DNA from: Zoogloeaceae bacterium | GTDB lineage: Bacteria > Pseudomonadota > Gammaproteobacteria > Burkholderiales > Rhodocyclaceae | Assembly: GCA_024235595.1 (NCBI GenBank) | Contig: JACKMC010000006.1 | Location: 151,226-215,225, forward strand | Direction of reading: 5' to 3' | DNA length: 64,000 nucleotides | Shown: positions 7,973-16,327 of the stretch, piece after piece | Position numbering within the stretch: position 1 is the first letter of the stretch | How the letters are laid out: each line of letters opens with the position of its first letter | Position numbers and translations under genes: made by a program | Notes under the pieces: model-generated | Database searches by the model: none | What the model saw: the letters and a program-made list of their open reading frames with translations, nothing else | What the model was told of the DNA's origin: nothing

Positions 7973-10069
7973 TCAGCCGCCCGTGCCCACCACGCCGGTG
8001 ACGCGGATGGTGCGGTTCTCCGGTACTTCGGAATTGGCGATGACCTTGAGGCCGGGCACCGAGCGGCGCAGGAAGCGCGACAACAGCCAGCGCAGCGGTG
8101 CGGGAACCAGCAGCACCGCGGGCAGGCCGATGCTCTCCTGGCGCTGGGCGAGTTCCGAGGTCTGGCGCAGCAGGGTGTCGGCCAGGCCGGGCTCGATCGC
8201 CCCGCCTTCGGCGCCGCCACTGCCCACCGCCTGCAGCAGCACGCGCTCGAGGCCGGGATCGAGGGTGAGCACCTGCAGTTCTGCACCGCCGGGGAAGAGC
8301 GCCTGCATGATCGCCCGGCCCAGCGCGGTGCGTACCCGCGAGGTAAGCTCGACCGCGTCCTGGACCCGCGGCGCATGCTCCGCGAGGGTTTCGATGATGC
8401 TGCGCATGTCGCGGATATTGACCCCTTCTTCGAGCAGGTTCTGCAGCACTCGCTGCACCGTGGCGAGCGGCAGCAGCTTGGGAACCAGGTCTTCGACCAG
8501 CTTGGGGGTTTCACGGCCGATGTGGTCGAGCAGCGACTGGGTCTCCTGGCGGCCCAGCAGTTCGGCGGCGTGGTCGAGGATGAGCTGGTTGAGGTGGGTG
8601 GCCACCACGGTGCTCGAATCGACCACCGTGTAGCCCAGTGCGTGGGCCTGCTCGCGCTGGCCGGCGTCGATCCAGAAGGCCTGCAGGCCGAAGGCCGGGT
8701 CGCGGGTCTCGCGCCCGGGCAGCGGTCCGGCGACGCGCCCCGGATTGATCGCCATGAATTGCCCCGGGTGGGCCTCGCCGCTGCCGATCTCGACGCCCTT
8801 GAGGGTAATGCGGTAGGCATTCGGCTTGAGTTCGAGATTGTCGCGAATGTGCACCGAGGCGGTGAGGAAGCCGACCTCCTGGGCGAATTTCTTGCGCAGG
8901 CCGCGGATGCGCTTGAGCAGTTCGCCATCCTGGCCCTTGTCCACCATCGGAATCAGCCGGTAGCCGACCTCGAGCCCGAGCACGTCCACCGGGGTGACGT
9001 CGCTCCAGCTCGCTTCCTGGGCCTCGCTCGAGGCTGCAGCGGGCGTCTCCGGAGCGCGCGCTGGCGGCTCGCCGGCCGCCGCGACGCGGCTCTTGATCTT
9101 GCGCCAGGCACCGAAGGCGAACAGGCTCGCGAGCAGCAGGAACACCAGGTTGGGCATGCCGGGGATGAGGCCGAGGATGCCGAGAATCGAGGCGGTGAGG
9201 ATCAGCACCTGCGGATTGGCGAAGACCTGCTGGATCACCTGGCCACCGACATCGCCTTCGTCGCCCACCCGCGATACCACCAGGCCGGCCGCCACCGAGA
9301 TGATCAGCGCCGGAATCTGTGCCACCAGGCCATCGCCGATGGTCAGCAGGGTGTAGTTCTCGGCCGCCTGGCCGAGGCCCATGTTGTGTTGCATGACGCC
9401 GACCACGAGGCCGCCGAGCACGTTGATGACGAGAATCAGGATGCCCGCTACGGCATCGCCGCGCACGAACTTCGAGGCACCGTCCATGGCGCCGTAGAAA
9501 TCGGCTTCGGAGGATATCTCGCTGCGCCGGCGCTTGGCTTCCTTGTCATCGATGAGGCCGGCGTTGAGGTCGGCGTCGATCGCCATCTGCTTGCCGGGCA
9601 TGGCATCGAGGGTGAAGCGCGCGCTCACCTCGGCGATCCGCCCGGCGCCCTTGGTGATGACCACGAAGTTGATCACCGTGAGAATCGTGAACACCACCAG
9701 GCCGACGGCGGTGTTGCCGCCCACCAGGAAATGGCCGAAGGCCTCGATCACCTTGCCGGCCGCGTCGGGCCCGGTGTGGCCGTCGAGCAGCACGATGCGG
9801 GTCGAGGCGACGTTGAGCGACAGGCGCAGCAGGGTAGTGACCAGCAGCACCGTGGGGAAGACCGAGAAATCGAGTGGCCGCTTGTTGTACATCGCCACCA
9901 GCATCACCATCACCGACACCGCGATGTTGAAGGTGAAGAACAGGTCGAGCAGGAAGGCCGGCAGCGGCAGCACCATCATCGACAGGATCAGGATGATGAG
10001 CAGCGGCGCCGCGAGCTGGCGCAGGTTCTGCACGTTCAGCATGCTTCGCAGGGAAACGGTATCGTTCAT
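7973..10069 (-). CDS. flhA: Flagellar type III export apparatus protein FlhA
   Basis: A 698-residue FHIPEP-family protein. The N-terminal half has about eight membrane helices. Between them lies the conserved cytoplasmic FHIPEP loop (DAMPGKQMAIDADLNAGLID, then RRRSEISSEADFYGAMDGAS). A linker (about 330-360) leads into the large cytoplasmic domain that docks chaperone-substrate complexes. FlhA forms the nonameric gate of the flagellar export machine in the inner membrane. It lies 13 bases after flhB and is certainly in the same transcript. It is the last gene of this transcript; flhF, flhG and fliA do not follow here. Confidence 0.97.
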   Translation of the reverse strand: MNDTVSLRSMLNVQNLRQLAAPLLIILILSMMVLPLPAFLLDLFFTFNIAVSVMVMLVAMYNKRPLDFSVFPTVLLVTTLLRLSLNVASTRIVLLDGHTGPDAAGKVIEAFGHFLVGGNTAVGLVVFTILTVINFVVITKGAGRIAEVSARFTLDAMPGKQMAIDADLNAGLIDDKEAKRRRSEISSEADFYGAMDGASKFVRGDAVAGILILVINVLGGLVVGVMQHNMGLGQAAENYTLLTIGDGLVAQIPALIISVAAGLVVSRVGDEGDVGGQVIQQVFANPQVLILTASILGILGLIPGMPNLVFLLLASLFAFGAWRKIKSRVAAAGEPPARAPETPAAASSEAQEASWSDVTPVDVLGLEVGYRLIPMVDKGQDGELLKRIRGLRKKFAQEVGFLTASVHIRDNLELKPNAYRITLKGVEIGSGEAHPGQFMAINPGRVAGPLPGRETRDPAFGLQAFWIDAGQREQAHALGYTVVDSSTVVATHLNQLILDHAAELLGRQETQSLLDHIGRETPKLVEDLVPKLLPLATVQRVLQNLLEEGVNIRDMRSIIETLAEHAPRVQDAVELTSRVRTALGRAIMQALFPGGAELQVLTLDPGLERVLLQAVGSGGAEGGAIEPGLADTLLRQTSELAQRQESIGLPAVLLVPAPLRWLLSRFLRRSVPGLKVIANSEVPENRTIRVTGVVGTGG

Positions 10070-10082
10070 CGTTCAGTGCCCG

Positions 10083-11225
10083 TCATTGTTCTGCGGCGCC
10101 GGGATCGAGGTCCGGCGGAACCGGCAGATCGGCAGGGGCTTCGGGCGGAATGCCGCCGTTGGCCATCCAGTGATTGAGCTGGTAGACGTAGGCCATCACC
10201 TCGGCTACCGCGGTATAGAGCGTCGCCGGCACCGTGTGTTCGAGTTCGCAGTGGGCGTACAGCGCGCGTGCCAGCGGCGGCGCCTCGAGCGTCGGGATGT
10301 CGTGCTCGGCGGCAAGCTCGCGGATCTTCAGGGCGATTGCGTTGCGGCCCTTGGCGACCACCACCGGCGCCCCCATGCGTGCGGAGTCGTACTTCAGGGC
10401 GACCGAGAAGTGGGTCGGGTTGGTGACCACCACGTCGGCCTCGGGAACCTTCGACATCATCCGCCGACGCGCCATCTCGCGCTGGGTCTGGCGGATGCGC
10501 GCCTTGAGTTGCGGGTCGCCCTCGGTCTCCTTGGCCTCCTGGCGGACCTCTTCCTTGGTCATGCGCAGCCGCTTGTGGTACTGCCAGAGCTGGAAGGGCA
10601 CGTCGATGAGTGCCAGCAAGGCGAGGCTGCTGACGATCAGCAAAGCGGAGAACAGCACCGTGCCTGCGAAGTCCGGCATGCTCGCGCCCAGCGGCTGGGT
10701 CATCAGGGCCATCAGGTGATCCTGTTCGTGCCAGATCACCCATGTGCCGATGCCGCCCACCAGCGAGGCCTTGAGCAAGGCTTTCACCAGCTCCGCCAGG
10801 CCGTGCGTCGAGAACATCCGCTCCAAGCCCTTGAGCGGATTCATGCGGGTGAAGTCCGGTCCCAGCGCCTTGGACGAGACCACCCAGCCGCCAAGTGCCA
10901 GCGGGCCGGCCACGGCGGCAAGCATCAGCAGCACCATGAGAGGCGCGACGGTGAGCAGGCCGTCGGTCGACAGTTCGCGGAAGGCGGCGGCCATGGCGGT
11001 GGAATCGAAGGCCGCGGTACGGGAAATCGACAGGCCCTGACGCATGAGTCCGAACATGCGCTCGGAAAGAAAACTCCCCATCACCCACATGCCGGCGACG
11101 CCACCCATCATCACCAGGAAGGTCGACAGCTCCCGCGACTGTGGAACCTGCCCTTCCTCGCGGGCCTGCTCCAGTCGTCGTGCTGATGGTGATTCTGTCT
11201 TCTCGAGGTCGCTTTCCTCGGCCAT
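10083..11225 (-). CDS. flhB: Flagellar biosynthesis protein FlhB
   Basis: A 380-residue flagellar export switch protein. The start MAEESDLEKTESPSARRLEQ is typical: the N-terminus carries the TExPTxxRLxxA-like signature. Four membrane helices (about residues 30-210) are followed by the cytoplasmic domain containing the self-cleavage motif NPTH (VVTNPTHFSVALKYD), which is intact. FlhB changes export specificity from rod/hook to filament substrates after autocleavage between N and P. The C-terminal tail is Pro/Asp-rich. An inverted repeat, GGTGCC-N10-GGCACC, lies about 20 bases upstream of the start. Confidence 0.97.
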   Translation of the reverse strand: MAEESDLEKTESPSARRLEQAREEGQVPQSRELSTFLVMMGGVAGMWVMGSFLSERMFGLMRQGLSISRTAAFDSTAMAAAFRELSTDGLLTVAPLMVLLMLAAVAGPLALGGWVVSSKALGPDFTRMNPLKGLERMFSTHGLAELVKALLKASLVGGIGTWVIWHEQDHLMALMTQPLGASMPDFAGTVLFSALLIVSSLALLALIDVPFQLWQYHKRLRMTKEEVRQEAKETEGDPQLKARIRQTQREMARRRMMSKVPEADVVVTNPTHFSVALKYDSARMGAPVVVAKGRNAIALKIRELAAEHDIPTLEAPPLARALYAHCELEHTVPATLYTAVAEVMAYVYQLNHWMANGGIPPEAPADLPVPPDLDPGAAEQ

Positions 11226-11244
11226 GCGCCCGGACTCCTTGTAT

Positions 11245-11266
11245 GGTGCCGATTATCGTTGGCACC
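11245..11266. repeat. Inverted repeat upstream of flhB
   Basis: GGTGCC (11245-11250), ten-base centre, GGCACC (11261-11266), 20 bases before the flhB start. It could be a regulator site or a leader hairpin; no standard sigma-54 or sigma-28 box was seen here. Confidence 0.3.
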
Positions 11267-11360
11267 GAGGAAGACGAAGGCCGGGAAAGAAGGGGGAATA
11301 CGAGGTAATTCGGGCGAATGGCGCCGCAATCGGCGAACTGCTGCGCGGCTGCGCGTCCGC

Positions 11361-12491
11361 TCAGTCGCGGCCGCAGCGCACCCGCACCGGCTCCTGAAGC
11401 GCGTGGGCGGCGAGCAGGCGGGCGAGCGCGGTGATTGCGGTATCGGTGAGTTCGTGGCCCTTCGAGAGCACCATCATGCCGTTGGTGCAGCGGATATCCT
11501 CATCGACCAGCCAGCCGGGCTGCAGGTCGTGGATCCTTACCGAGCGGACTTCGGCGCCGCCCGCCCTGAATTCGGCCAGCGCCGCGACGATCGGGGGCGG
11601 CACGGATGGGGTGCATCCGGCAAGCACCTCACGCGGCGACAGCAATCGTTGTGCGCTGCCCGACGCGCGCTCCAGGGCCAGCGCCGCGCGCAGCAGGTGG
11701 CTGCCAAGCTGGACCTCGACGGAGGCGTCGGGCGGCGCTGGCCGGTACTGGTGACGCACGATCAGGGCCACCGTTTCCAGACGTGGGATCGCGGCGATAA
11801 GTCGATAGGCGATCTCGGGGTGATCGTCAAGCATCTCGTGCTCGCCCGGCGACAGCCTGCGTCGCGCCGCGACTTCCTGTGCGGTCGCAGGGGGAATGCT
11901 GACGCAGCCAATCTGGCTGAGCGCCGCCGCGACCGAATAGATCCAGCTGTTCGGCCAGCGGAGCAGCGGTAGTGCATGACGCACGCAGGACTGCACGAAG
12001 CTGGCGCGCTGGAAGGCCCAGGGGGCGACCATCGAGAGCACCTCGGAGAGTGTCTTGACAGTGGCGCTCAGGGTGGTTTCGAGCAGCCGTTTCTCGGCGC
12101 CCACGAGCCGGTGCTGGGTGACCGCTTCATGGATGGTTTCGATCAGGACTTCGTTGGGACAGGGTTTGCAGAGGTAGCGAAAGATGGCCCCCTTGTTGAC
12201 TGCGGCGATCGACGAGGGCAGGTCGGCCTGGCCGGTGAGCAGGATGCGCACGCTGTCGGGGCTGCGCTCACGCACCTGGGCCAGAAAGGTGGCGCCGTCC
12301 ATGCCCGGCATACGCATGTCGGATACCACCACCTCGAATGGCGCCCCCTCGCCCAATGCCACCAGGCCAGCCTCGCCGCCGCCAGCAGTGAGCACTTCGA
12401 ACTCGCCGTAGAGACTGCGTCGCAGCGCCGACAGGATATTGGGCTCGTCGTCGACGCAGAGTACCCGTGGCAGGGCTTTGTTTTCACTCAT
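11361..12491 (-). CDS. Response regulator with a degenerate HD-GYP-type output domain
   Basis: A 376-residue protein. Residues 7-125 are a complete receiver: acidic pocket DDE, phosphoacceptor in VVVSDMRMPGMDG, switch Thr in ILLTGQAD, Lys in CKPC. Residues ~140-370 follow the HD-GYP layout but the catalytic residues are lost. Where active enzymes have HDIGKxGIPD this has SQIGCVSIPP (S192-Q193 in place of His-Asp), and the HHE...GYP region is reduced to IVRHQYRP. HPEIAYRLIAAIP is retained. It therefore probably cannot hydrolyse cyclic-di-GMP and may act by binding a partner or ligand (inference). It overlaps the REC-HDOD gene by 8 bases and ends a four-gene operon. Confidence 0.82.
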   Translation of the reverse strand: MSENKALPRVLCVDDEPNILSALRRSLYGEFEVLTAGGGEAGLVALGEGAPFEVVVSDMRMPGMDGATFLAQVRERSPDSVRILLTGQADLPSSIAAVNKGAIFRYLCKPCPNEVLIETIHEAVTQHRLVGAEKRLLETTLSATVKTLSEVLSMVAPWAFQRASFVQSCVRHALPLLRWPNSWIYSVAAALSQIGCVSIPPATAQEVAARRRLSPGEHEMLDDHPEIAYRLIAAIPRLETVALIVRHQYRPAPPDASVEVQLGSHLLRAALALERASGSAQRLLSPREVLAGCTPSVPPPIVAALAEFRAGGAEVRSVRIHDLQPGWLVDEDIRCTNGMMVLSKGHELTDTAITALARLLAAHALQEPVRVRCGRD

Positions 12492-13578
12492 GAGCTTTGT
12501 TCCTCAGGTCTGATGCCATTTGCAGCCACTCGGGCAGGCGCTCGCGCGCCCCGACCGCTTCGAGGTAGTCCTCGTCGGGCTCACGGCCGTCGGCAAGAGC
12601 CACCGAGACATGCACGATTCCGGCGTCGCCGAGACGGGGACCGGCGAGGGCCGGGGCGCGGTGTTGCGCCACGGCATTGACGATATCGATCGGCAGGCCC
12701 CACAGCGCCAACAGGTAGGCGCCGACCGCGACATGTTGCGGGGTGAGGCCGTCGGGCAGCATCTTGTTGACATTCGCGCCGCGCAGCTCGGGGATCGTGA
12801 GTCCGATGTTGGCGAGCAGCGCGGCCGTGGCGGCGGGGCTCTTGCTGCCGGCGATCCTGCCCGCGAGACGGCAGGCCAGCAGGGCGTGCTGCTGGAGTCC
12901 ATCCACGTAGGGATCCTGCCCGACATTCGCGAAGACCTGCGAGGCAAGGACCAGCAGGCGCACGTTGTCGAGCCCGAGCCGGGCAATCGCCGAGCCGATA
13001 TCGTTGATGGCGCCGCCGACTGCGAAGTAGGCGGAGTTGGCAAGCTGCATGATTTTTGCGCCCAGCGCCGGATCGCTGGCCAGGGTCTCCGACAGCTGAC
13101 GGGTGCTTGCGTTCGGATCTGTGAGCAGGCGCCGTACTTCGGCGAAGACGCGCGGTGCGGCCGGCAGGCGCGCCAGCTTGCCGACGTTGTCGATCACCCC
13201 GGGCGCATTGAACAGCCTGCGCAGTGCCAGCGCGCCTTCCACGGCCGCCAGCAGGGTGGCGTTGTCGCAGGGCTTTGCGACGAACTGGTGGGCCACGTCG
13301 AGCATGCGCATGGTGGCGTCGAGATCGCAGTGGCCCGAGAGGATGATGCGCATGGTCGCCGGCCAGCGACGGCGAACCTCGGCCAGCAGCTCGGCTCCGT
13401 CCATGAAGGGCATGCGCATGTCGGATACCACCACGTCGGCCGCGCAGGCGTCCAGCGCCAGCAGGGCCGCTTCGCCGCTGGTGGCGAAGCGGCAGTTCCA
13501 GTCGTGATCCTGCATCATCAGGGCACGTTCGATGCCGGCGAGAACCCTTTCTTCGTCGTCGACGAACATCACCTGCAT
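12484..13578 (-). CDS. REC-HDOD response regulator
   Basis: A 364-residue response regulator. The receiver (residues 1-120) begins MQVMFVDDEERVLAGIERAL, with phosphoacceptor VVVSDMRMPFMDG and conserved Lys in AKPCD. From about residue 135 comes an HDOD domain (LPAAPRVFAEVRRLL, DPALGAKIMQLANSAYF, SAIARLGLDNVRLLVLA), which is related to HD domains but lacks the metal-binding residues. HDOD proteins act in c-di-GMP and two-component networks as protein-protein interaction modules. The start overlaps the kinase end by 10 bases and the gene overlaps the next by 8. The upstream kinase is the likely phosphodonor. Confidence 0.88.
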   Translation of the reverse strand: MQVMFVDDEERVLAGIERALMMQDHDWNCRFATSGEAALLALDACAADVVVSDMRMPFMDGAELLAEVRRRWPATMRIILSGHCDLDATMRMLDVAHQFVAKPCDNATLLAAVEGALALRRLFNAPGVIDNVGKLARLPAAPRVFAEVRRLLTDPNASTRQLSETLASDPALGAKIMQLANSAYFAVGGAINDIGSAIARLGLDNVRLLVLASQVFANVGQDPYVDGLQQHALLACRLAGRIAGSKSPAATAALLANIGLTIPELRGANVNKMLPDGLTPQHVAVGAYLLALWGLPIDIVNAVAQHRAPALAGPRLGDAGIVHVSVALADGREPDEDYLEAVGARERLPEWLQMASDLRNKAHE

Positions 13579-14591
13579 GGCTTGCAGTCCTCGGCATCGC
13601 AGTGCAGTGGCAGGCGCAGCACGAAGGTGGTGCCCTTGCCGGGCTCCGACTCGCAGCGTATTTCGCCCTGGTGCTTGTCCACGACGGTGGAATAGACGAT
13701 CGCCAGCCCCTGGCCGGTGCCCTTGCCGACGGGTTTGGTGGTGAAGAACGGGTCGAAGATGCGGCTCTGCAGGCCGGCGGGGATGCCGCAGCCGTCGTCG
13801 CGGACACGGATCTCGGCCCAGTCCCCCACAAGTTTGGCGCTCACCACGATGCGTCCCTGCTCGCGGCGCCCCTTCTCCAGCGTCTCGCCGATCGCGTGGG
13901 CAGCGTTGACGATGAGGTTGAGCAGCGACTGGGCGATCAGGTCGCGCAGGCACGGCACCGGCGGAAGCGCGTCGTCGAAGGCGGTGTCGACGGTGGCAAC
14001 GTATTTCCATTCGTTGCGCGCAACGGTGACCGTGGTGTTGATGAGTTCGCGCAGCTCGACCGGCTCCTTCTCGCCGAGCGAGGGGTGGGAGAACTCCTTC
14101 ATCGCCGAGACGATCTTGGCGATGCGGCCAAGCCCTTCGAGCGACTGGTCGAGGGCCTCGGGCAATTGCTCGCGCAGATAGTCGAGCTTGGTGCGCTTGA
14201 GCGCGGCGTCCGCCGCAGCGACCAGCTCGGTTTGCCGGCCCCCGCTGCGGGCGGCCTCGAGCAAGGGCATGAGGCGATCCACCAGCGTCAGCAGTAGCGT
14301 GCTGGCATGACGCACGAAGCCCACATTGTCGGTGACGTACTGTGCCGGCGTGTTGATCTCGTGGGCGATACCTGCCGCGAGTTGGCCGATGGACTCCAAC
14401 TTCTGCGCCTGCACGAGCTGACCCTGGGTGGCGTGAAGCGCCTCGAGCGCCTTGCTGAGCCGCTCGCGTTCGGCTTCGAGCTCCTGCGTCTTGCGGTCGA
14501 CCACCTGCTCGAGGCTGAGCTGGAGCTCGAGCTCGGTGGAGGCCTCGCCGGATCCCGCGTGCGGGTCGGGGATCCGTTGCGGATCATTCAT
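13569..14591 (-). CDS. Soluble sensor histidine kinase
   Basis: A 340-residue histidine kinase with no membrane helix. A predicted coiled coil (about residues 20-65, VVDRKTQELEAERERLSKAL) precedes the dimerisation/phosphoacceptor helix LAAGIAHEINTPAQYV. The ATP-binding domain has N-box LLNLIVNAAHAIG, G1 box VRDDGCGIP, F box IFDPFFTTK and G2 box GKGTGQGLAI. It lacks PAS, HAMP or other sensory domains, so its signal must come from a partner protein. The start at 14591 is set by GGAGAAG just upstream. It overlaps the genes on both sides by 8-10 bases, so all are translated together. Probable donor for both downstream receivers. Confidence 0.9.
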   Translation of the reverse strand: MNDPQRIPDPHAGSGEASTELELQLSLEQVVDRKTQELEAERERLSKALEALHATQGQLVQAQKLESIGQLAAGIAHEINTPAQYVTDNVGFVRHASTLLLTLVDRLMPLLEAARSGGRQTELVAAADAALKRTKLDYLREQLPEALDQSLEGLGRIAKIVSAMKEFSHPSLGEKEPVELRELINTTVTVARNEWKYVATVDTAFDDALPPVPCLRDLIAQSLLNLIVNAAHAIGETLEKGRREQGRIVVSAKLVGDWAEIRVRDDGCGIPAGLQSRIFDPFFTTKPVGKGTGQGLAIVYSTVVDKHQGEIRCESEPGKGTTFVLRLPLHCDAEDCKPCR

Positions 14592-14859
14592 TGGCTTCTC
14601 CGGGTGGCAAGGTGGCGAGGGTCTGCTTCGCGGCAATGCCATTGTATTGCTGGGGATGGCGTGAACAGCCGAATTTGCGGCGCTCGTCGATCAAATCTCC
14701 GATCTCGCGCCCGATGGCAAGGCGGACGGGTTCGAGGCGTCGCAGCGCGCAATCGAAGACGACGATCGCCGCCGGCGTGCCGAGCTCACGGCGCGGCTCG
14801 TAGATGGCGATCGAGGGCTTGAAGGCTTGGCTGCGTCCGTGCCTGACGCGGGTGTTCAT
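14584..14859 (-). CDS. Small hypothetical protein, first gene of the kinase/REC operon
   Basis: A 91-residue reading frame that I do not recognise. The middle (SIAIYEPRRELGTPAAIVVF, then VRLAIGREIGDLIDERRKFG) looks like ordinary protein sequence with alternating hydrophobic and charged residues, and there is no signal peptide or membrane helix. Its TGA overlaps the kinase start by 8 bases, and the next two junctions of this operon have the same kind of 8-10 base overlap, which favours a real gene. It could supply the input that the sensorless kinase lacks, which is speculation. The ribosome site before 14859 is weak, and coding status is not certain. Confidence 0.45.
   Translation of the reverse strand: MNTRVRHGRSQAFKPSIAIYEPRRELGTPAAIVVFDCALRRLEPVRLAIGREIGDLIDERRKFGCSRHPQQYNGIAAKQTLATLPPGEANE
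14595..14601 (-). promoter_or_regulatory. Ribosome binding site of the histidine kinase
   Basis: GGAGAAG on the minus strand, with the GGAG core 6 bases before the ATG at 14591. It lies inside the end of the upstream small gene and decides for this start over an upstream in-frame ATG at 14642. Confidence 0.6.
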
Positions 14860-15130
14860 CGGCGGTGCTGTCCGGAGTGTGGCTGGTACCCGAGGGTATC
14901 GGCACGCTGCGCGTGCGGCTTTAGCCGGGTGTTGCGAGGTTGGGGCAGGAGCATCGCCGGCAGCGCCGAAAAGTCAGAATTCGTTACTGAAAGATTTGGA
15001 ATTGGCGGCGATCTGCTGGCTATTGCAAGAAACTGTCAGGCAGGCGCGGATCTGAATCAAATTTACATTTGGGCAAAAACAATCTGCTTACCATGGGCCC
15101 GCAGTGTTCAATAACTCAAAGGGAATCCTC

Positions 15131-16234
15131 ATGAAGCTCGTATCTACCGCAATCGCTGTTGCACTCGGAGGCGCATCTGGTCTGGCGAATGCGCAGCAGG
15201 TCGAACTCCCGCCGAACCCTACGGCGGGCGAGTGCTATGCGCGGGTGTTCATCCCGCCAACGAGCGAGGTCAGCAGCCAGCAGGTCGTGCTCAAAGCCGC
15301 CACCAAGCGCGTAGAGATCATCCCGGCCCGCTACGAGACCGTTACCCAGACCGTTCTCGCCAAGGAGGAAAGCACGCGTCTGCAGGTTCTGCCGGCAACC
15401 TACGAGACGGTTACCGAGGAGGTGATGGTCAAACCCGAGACGACGCGCCTGCAGGTGATTCCGGCGACCTACAAGACGGTCACCGAAGAGGTCCTGGTCA
15501 AGCCCGCAAGCAAGCGCCTGGAGGTCATCCCGGCAAGCTACGAGAACGTCACCGAGCAGGTCATGATCCGCGAGGCCAGCACCCAGTGGAAGCGCGGCCG
15601 TGCATGGCTTGGCAAGGCGCGCCAGGTCAAGGCAGTCGCGGGCGGCAGGGTCGATGATGATGTGATGTGCCTGGTGGAAGTGCCGGCCGAGTACCGCACC
15701 GTCACCACCCGCGTCGAGAAAACGCCCGCCAGCACCCGCGAGATCGAGATCCCCGCCGAGTACAGGACGGTCACGCGCCAGGTGGTCGATACTCCGGCCT
15801 CCACCCGCGAGGTGAAGATCCCGGCGGTCTACAAGACCATTACCAAGACCGTGCTGGTCGACCCGGCCACCACCCGCGAGGTCAAGGTGCCGGCCGAATA
15901 CAAGACGGTCAAGGTCACCAAGATGGTCGAGCCGCCCAAGGAGCGCGAGATCGCCATCCCGGCCGAGTACGGCACCGTGACCAAGACCAGGCTGGTCTCG
16001 GACGGTCGCTATGAGTGGCGCACCATCCTGTGCGAAACGAACGCGACGCCGGGCAAGATCAAGGAGATCCAGCGCGCGCTCGATAGCGCCGGCTTCAGCC
16101 CGGGCCCGATCGACGGCGTGATCCGCGACCAGACCATGCGTGCGGTCAATGCCTACCAGGGGGCGAAGGGGCTGCCGGTCGATCCCTACCTGAACGTCGA
16201 GACCGTCAAGGCGCTGGGCGTGAGCCCCATCTGA
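15131..16234 (+). CDS. Secreted 23-residue-repeat protein with C-terminal peptidoglycan-binding domain
   Basis: A 367-residue exported protein. Residues 1-21 are a signal peptide ending ANAQQ. Residues ~52-286 hold about nine copies of a 23-residue unit resembling VLVKPASTREVEIPAEYKTV followed by TxR. The fifth copy is interrupted by a short insert (WKRGRAWLGKARQVK and an MCLVEVPAEY restart). Three cysteines lie in GECYARV, DDVMCLVE and TILCETN. The C-terminal ~60 residues (IQRALDSAGFSPGPIDGVIR) form a PG_binding_1 domain, so the protein probably attaches to the cell wall. ATG 15131 is chosen as the start because it begins a complete signal peptide. A strong hairpin follows the stop. Exact role unknown; a stiff periplasmic spacer or envelope anchor is plausible. 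Confidence 0.85.
   Translation: MKLVSTAIAVALGGASGLANAQQVELPPNPTAGECYARVFIPPTSEVSSQQVVLKAATKRVEIIPARYETVTQTVLAKEESTRLQVLPATYETVTEEVMVKPETTRLQVIPATYKTVTEEVLVKPASKRLEVIPASYENVTEQVMIREASTQWKRGRAWLGKARQVKAVAGGRVDDDVMCLVEVPAEYRTVTTRVEKTPASTREIEIPAEYRTVTRQVVDTPASTREVKIPAVYKTITKTVLVDPATTREVKVPAEYKTVKVTKMVEPPKEREIAIPAEYGTVTKTRLVSDGRYEWRTILCETNATPGKIKEIQRALDSAGFSPGPIDGVIRDQTMRAVNAYQGAKGLPVDPYLNVETVKALGVSPI
15284..15988 (+). repeat. Tandem 69-base (23-codon) coding repeats
   Basis: About nine in-frame units, each encoding a V-x-x-x-P-A-[ST]-[TK]-R-x-[EKQ]-[IV]-P-A-x-Y-[EKR]-T-V-T pattern. The units differ enough in sequence to be old, not a recent slippage expansion. One unit carries an insert near 15575-15650. 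Confidence 0.85.
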
Positions 16235-16274
16235 GCCGGCTCGCCGCCGGGCCATCTGCCCGGCGCGTCGAAGA

Positions 16275-16308
16275 CATGGAAAACCCGGCTCCGGCCGGGT
16301 TTTCCATG
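16275..16308. terminator. Bidirectional hairpin terminator between the repeat protein and glnS
   Basis: A perfect 15-base stem: CATGGAAAACCCGGC (16275-16289), loop TCCG, GCCGGGTTTTCCATG (16294-16308). The A4 and T4 tracts inside the arms let it work on both strands, as expected between these convergent genes. Confidence 0.8.
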
Positions 16309-16327
16309 TTCGGCCCTGGGCAAGCGT

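Noticed and set aside
7370..10177. 935-residue plus-strand frame over flhA
   Set aside because: Antisense to flhA, low-complexity and repetitive (H, Q, E, D runs), no family resemblance.
12581..13831. 416-residue minus-strand frame inside the kinase/HDOD genes
   Set aside because: It lies in another frame of the same strand as two well-supported genes and is Arg/Ser/Ala-rich without motifs.
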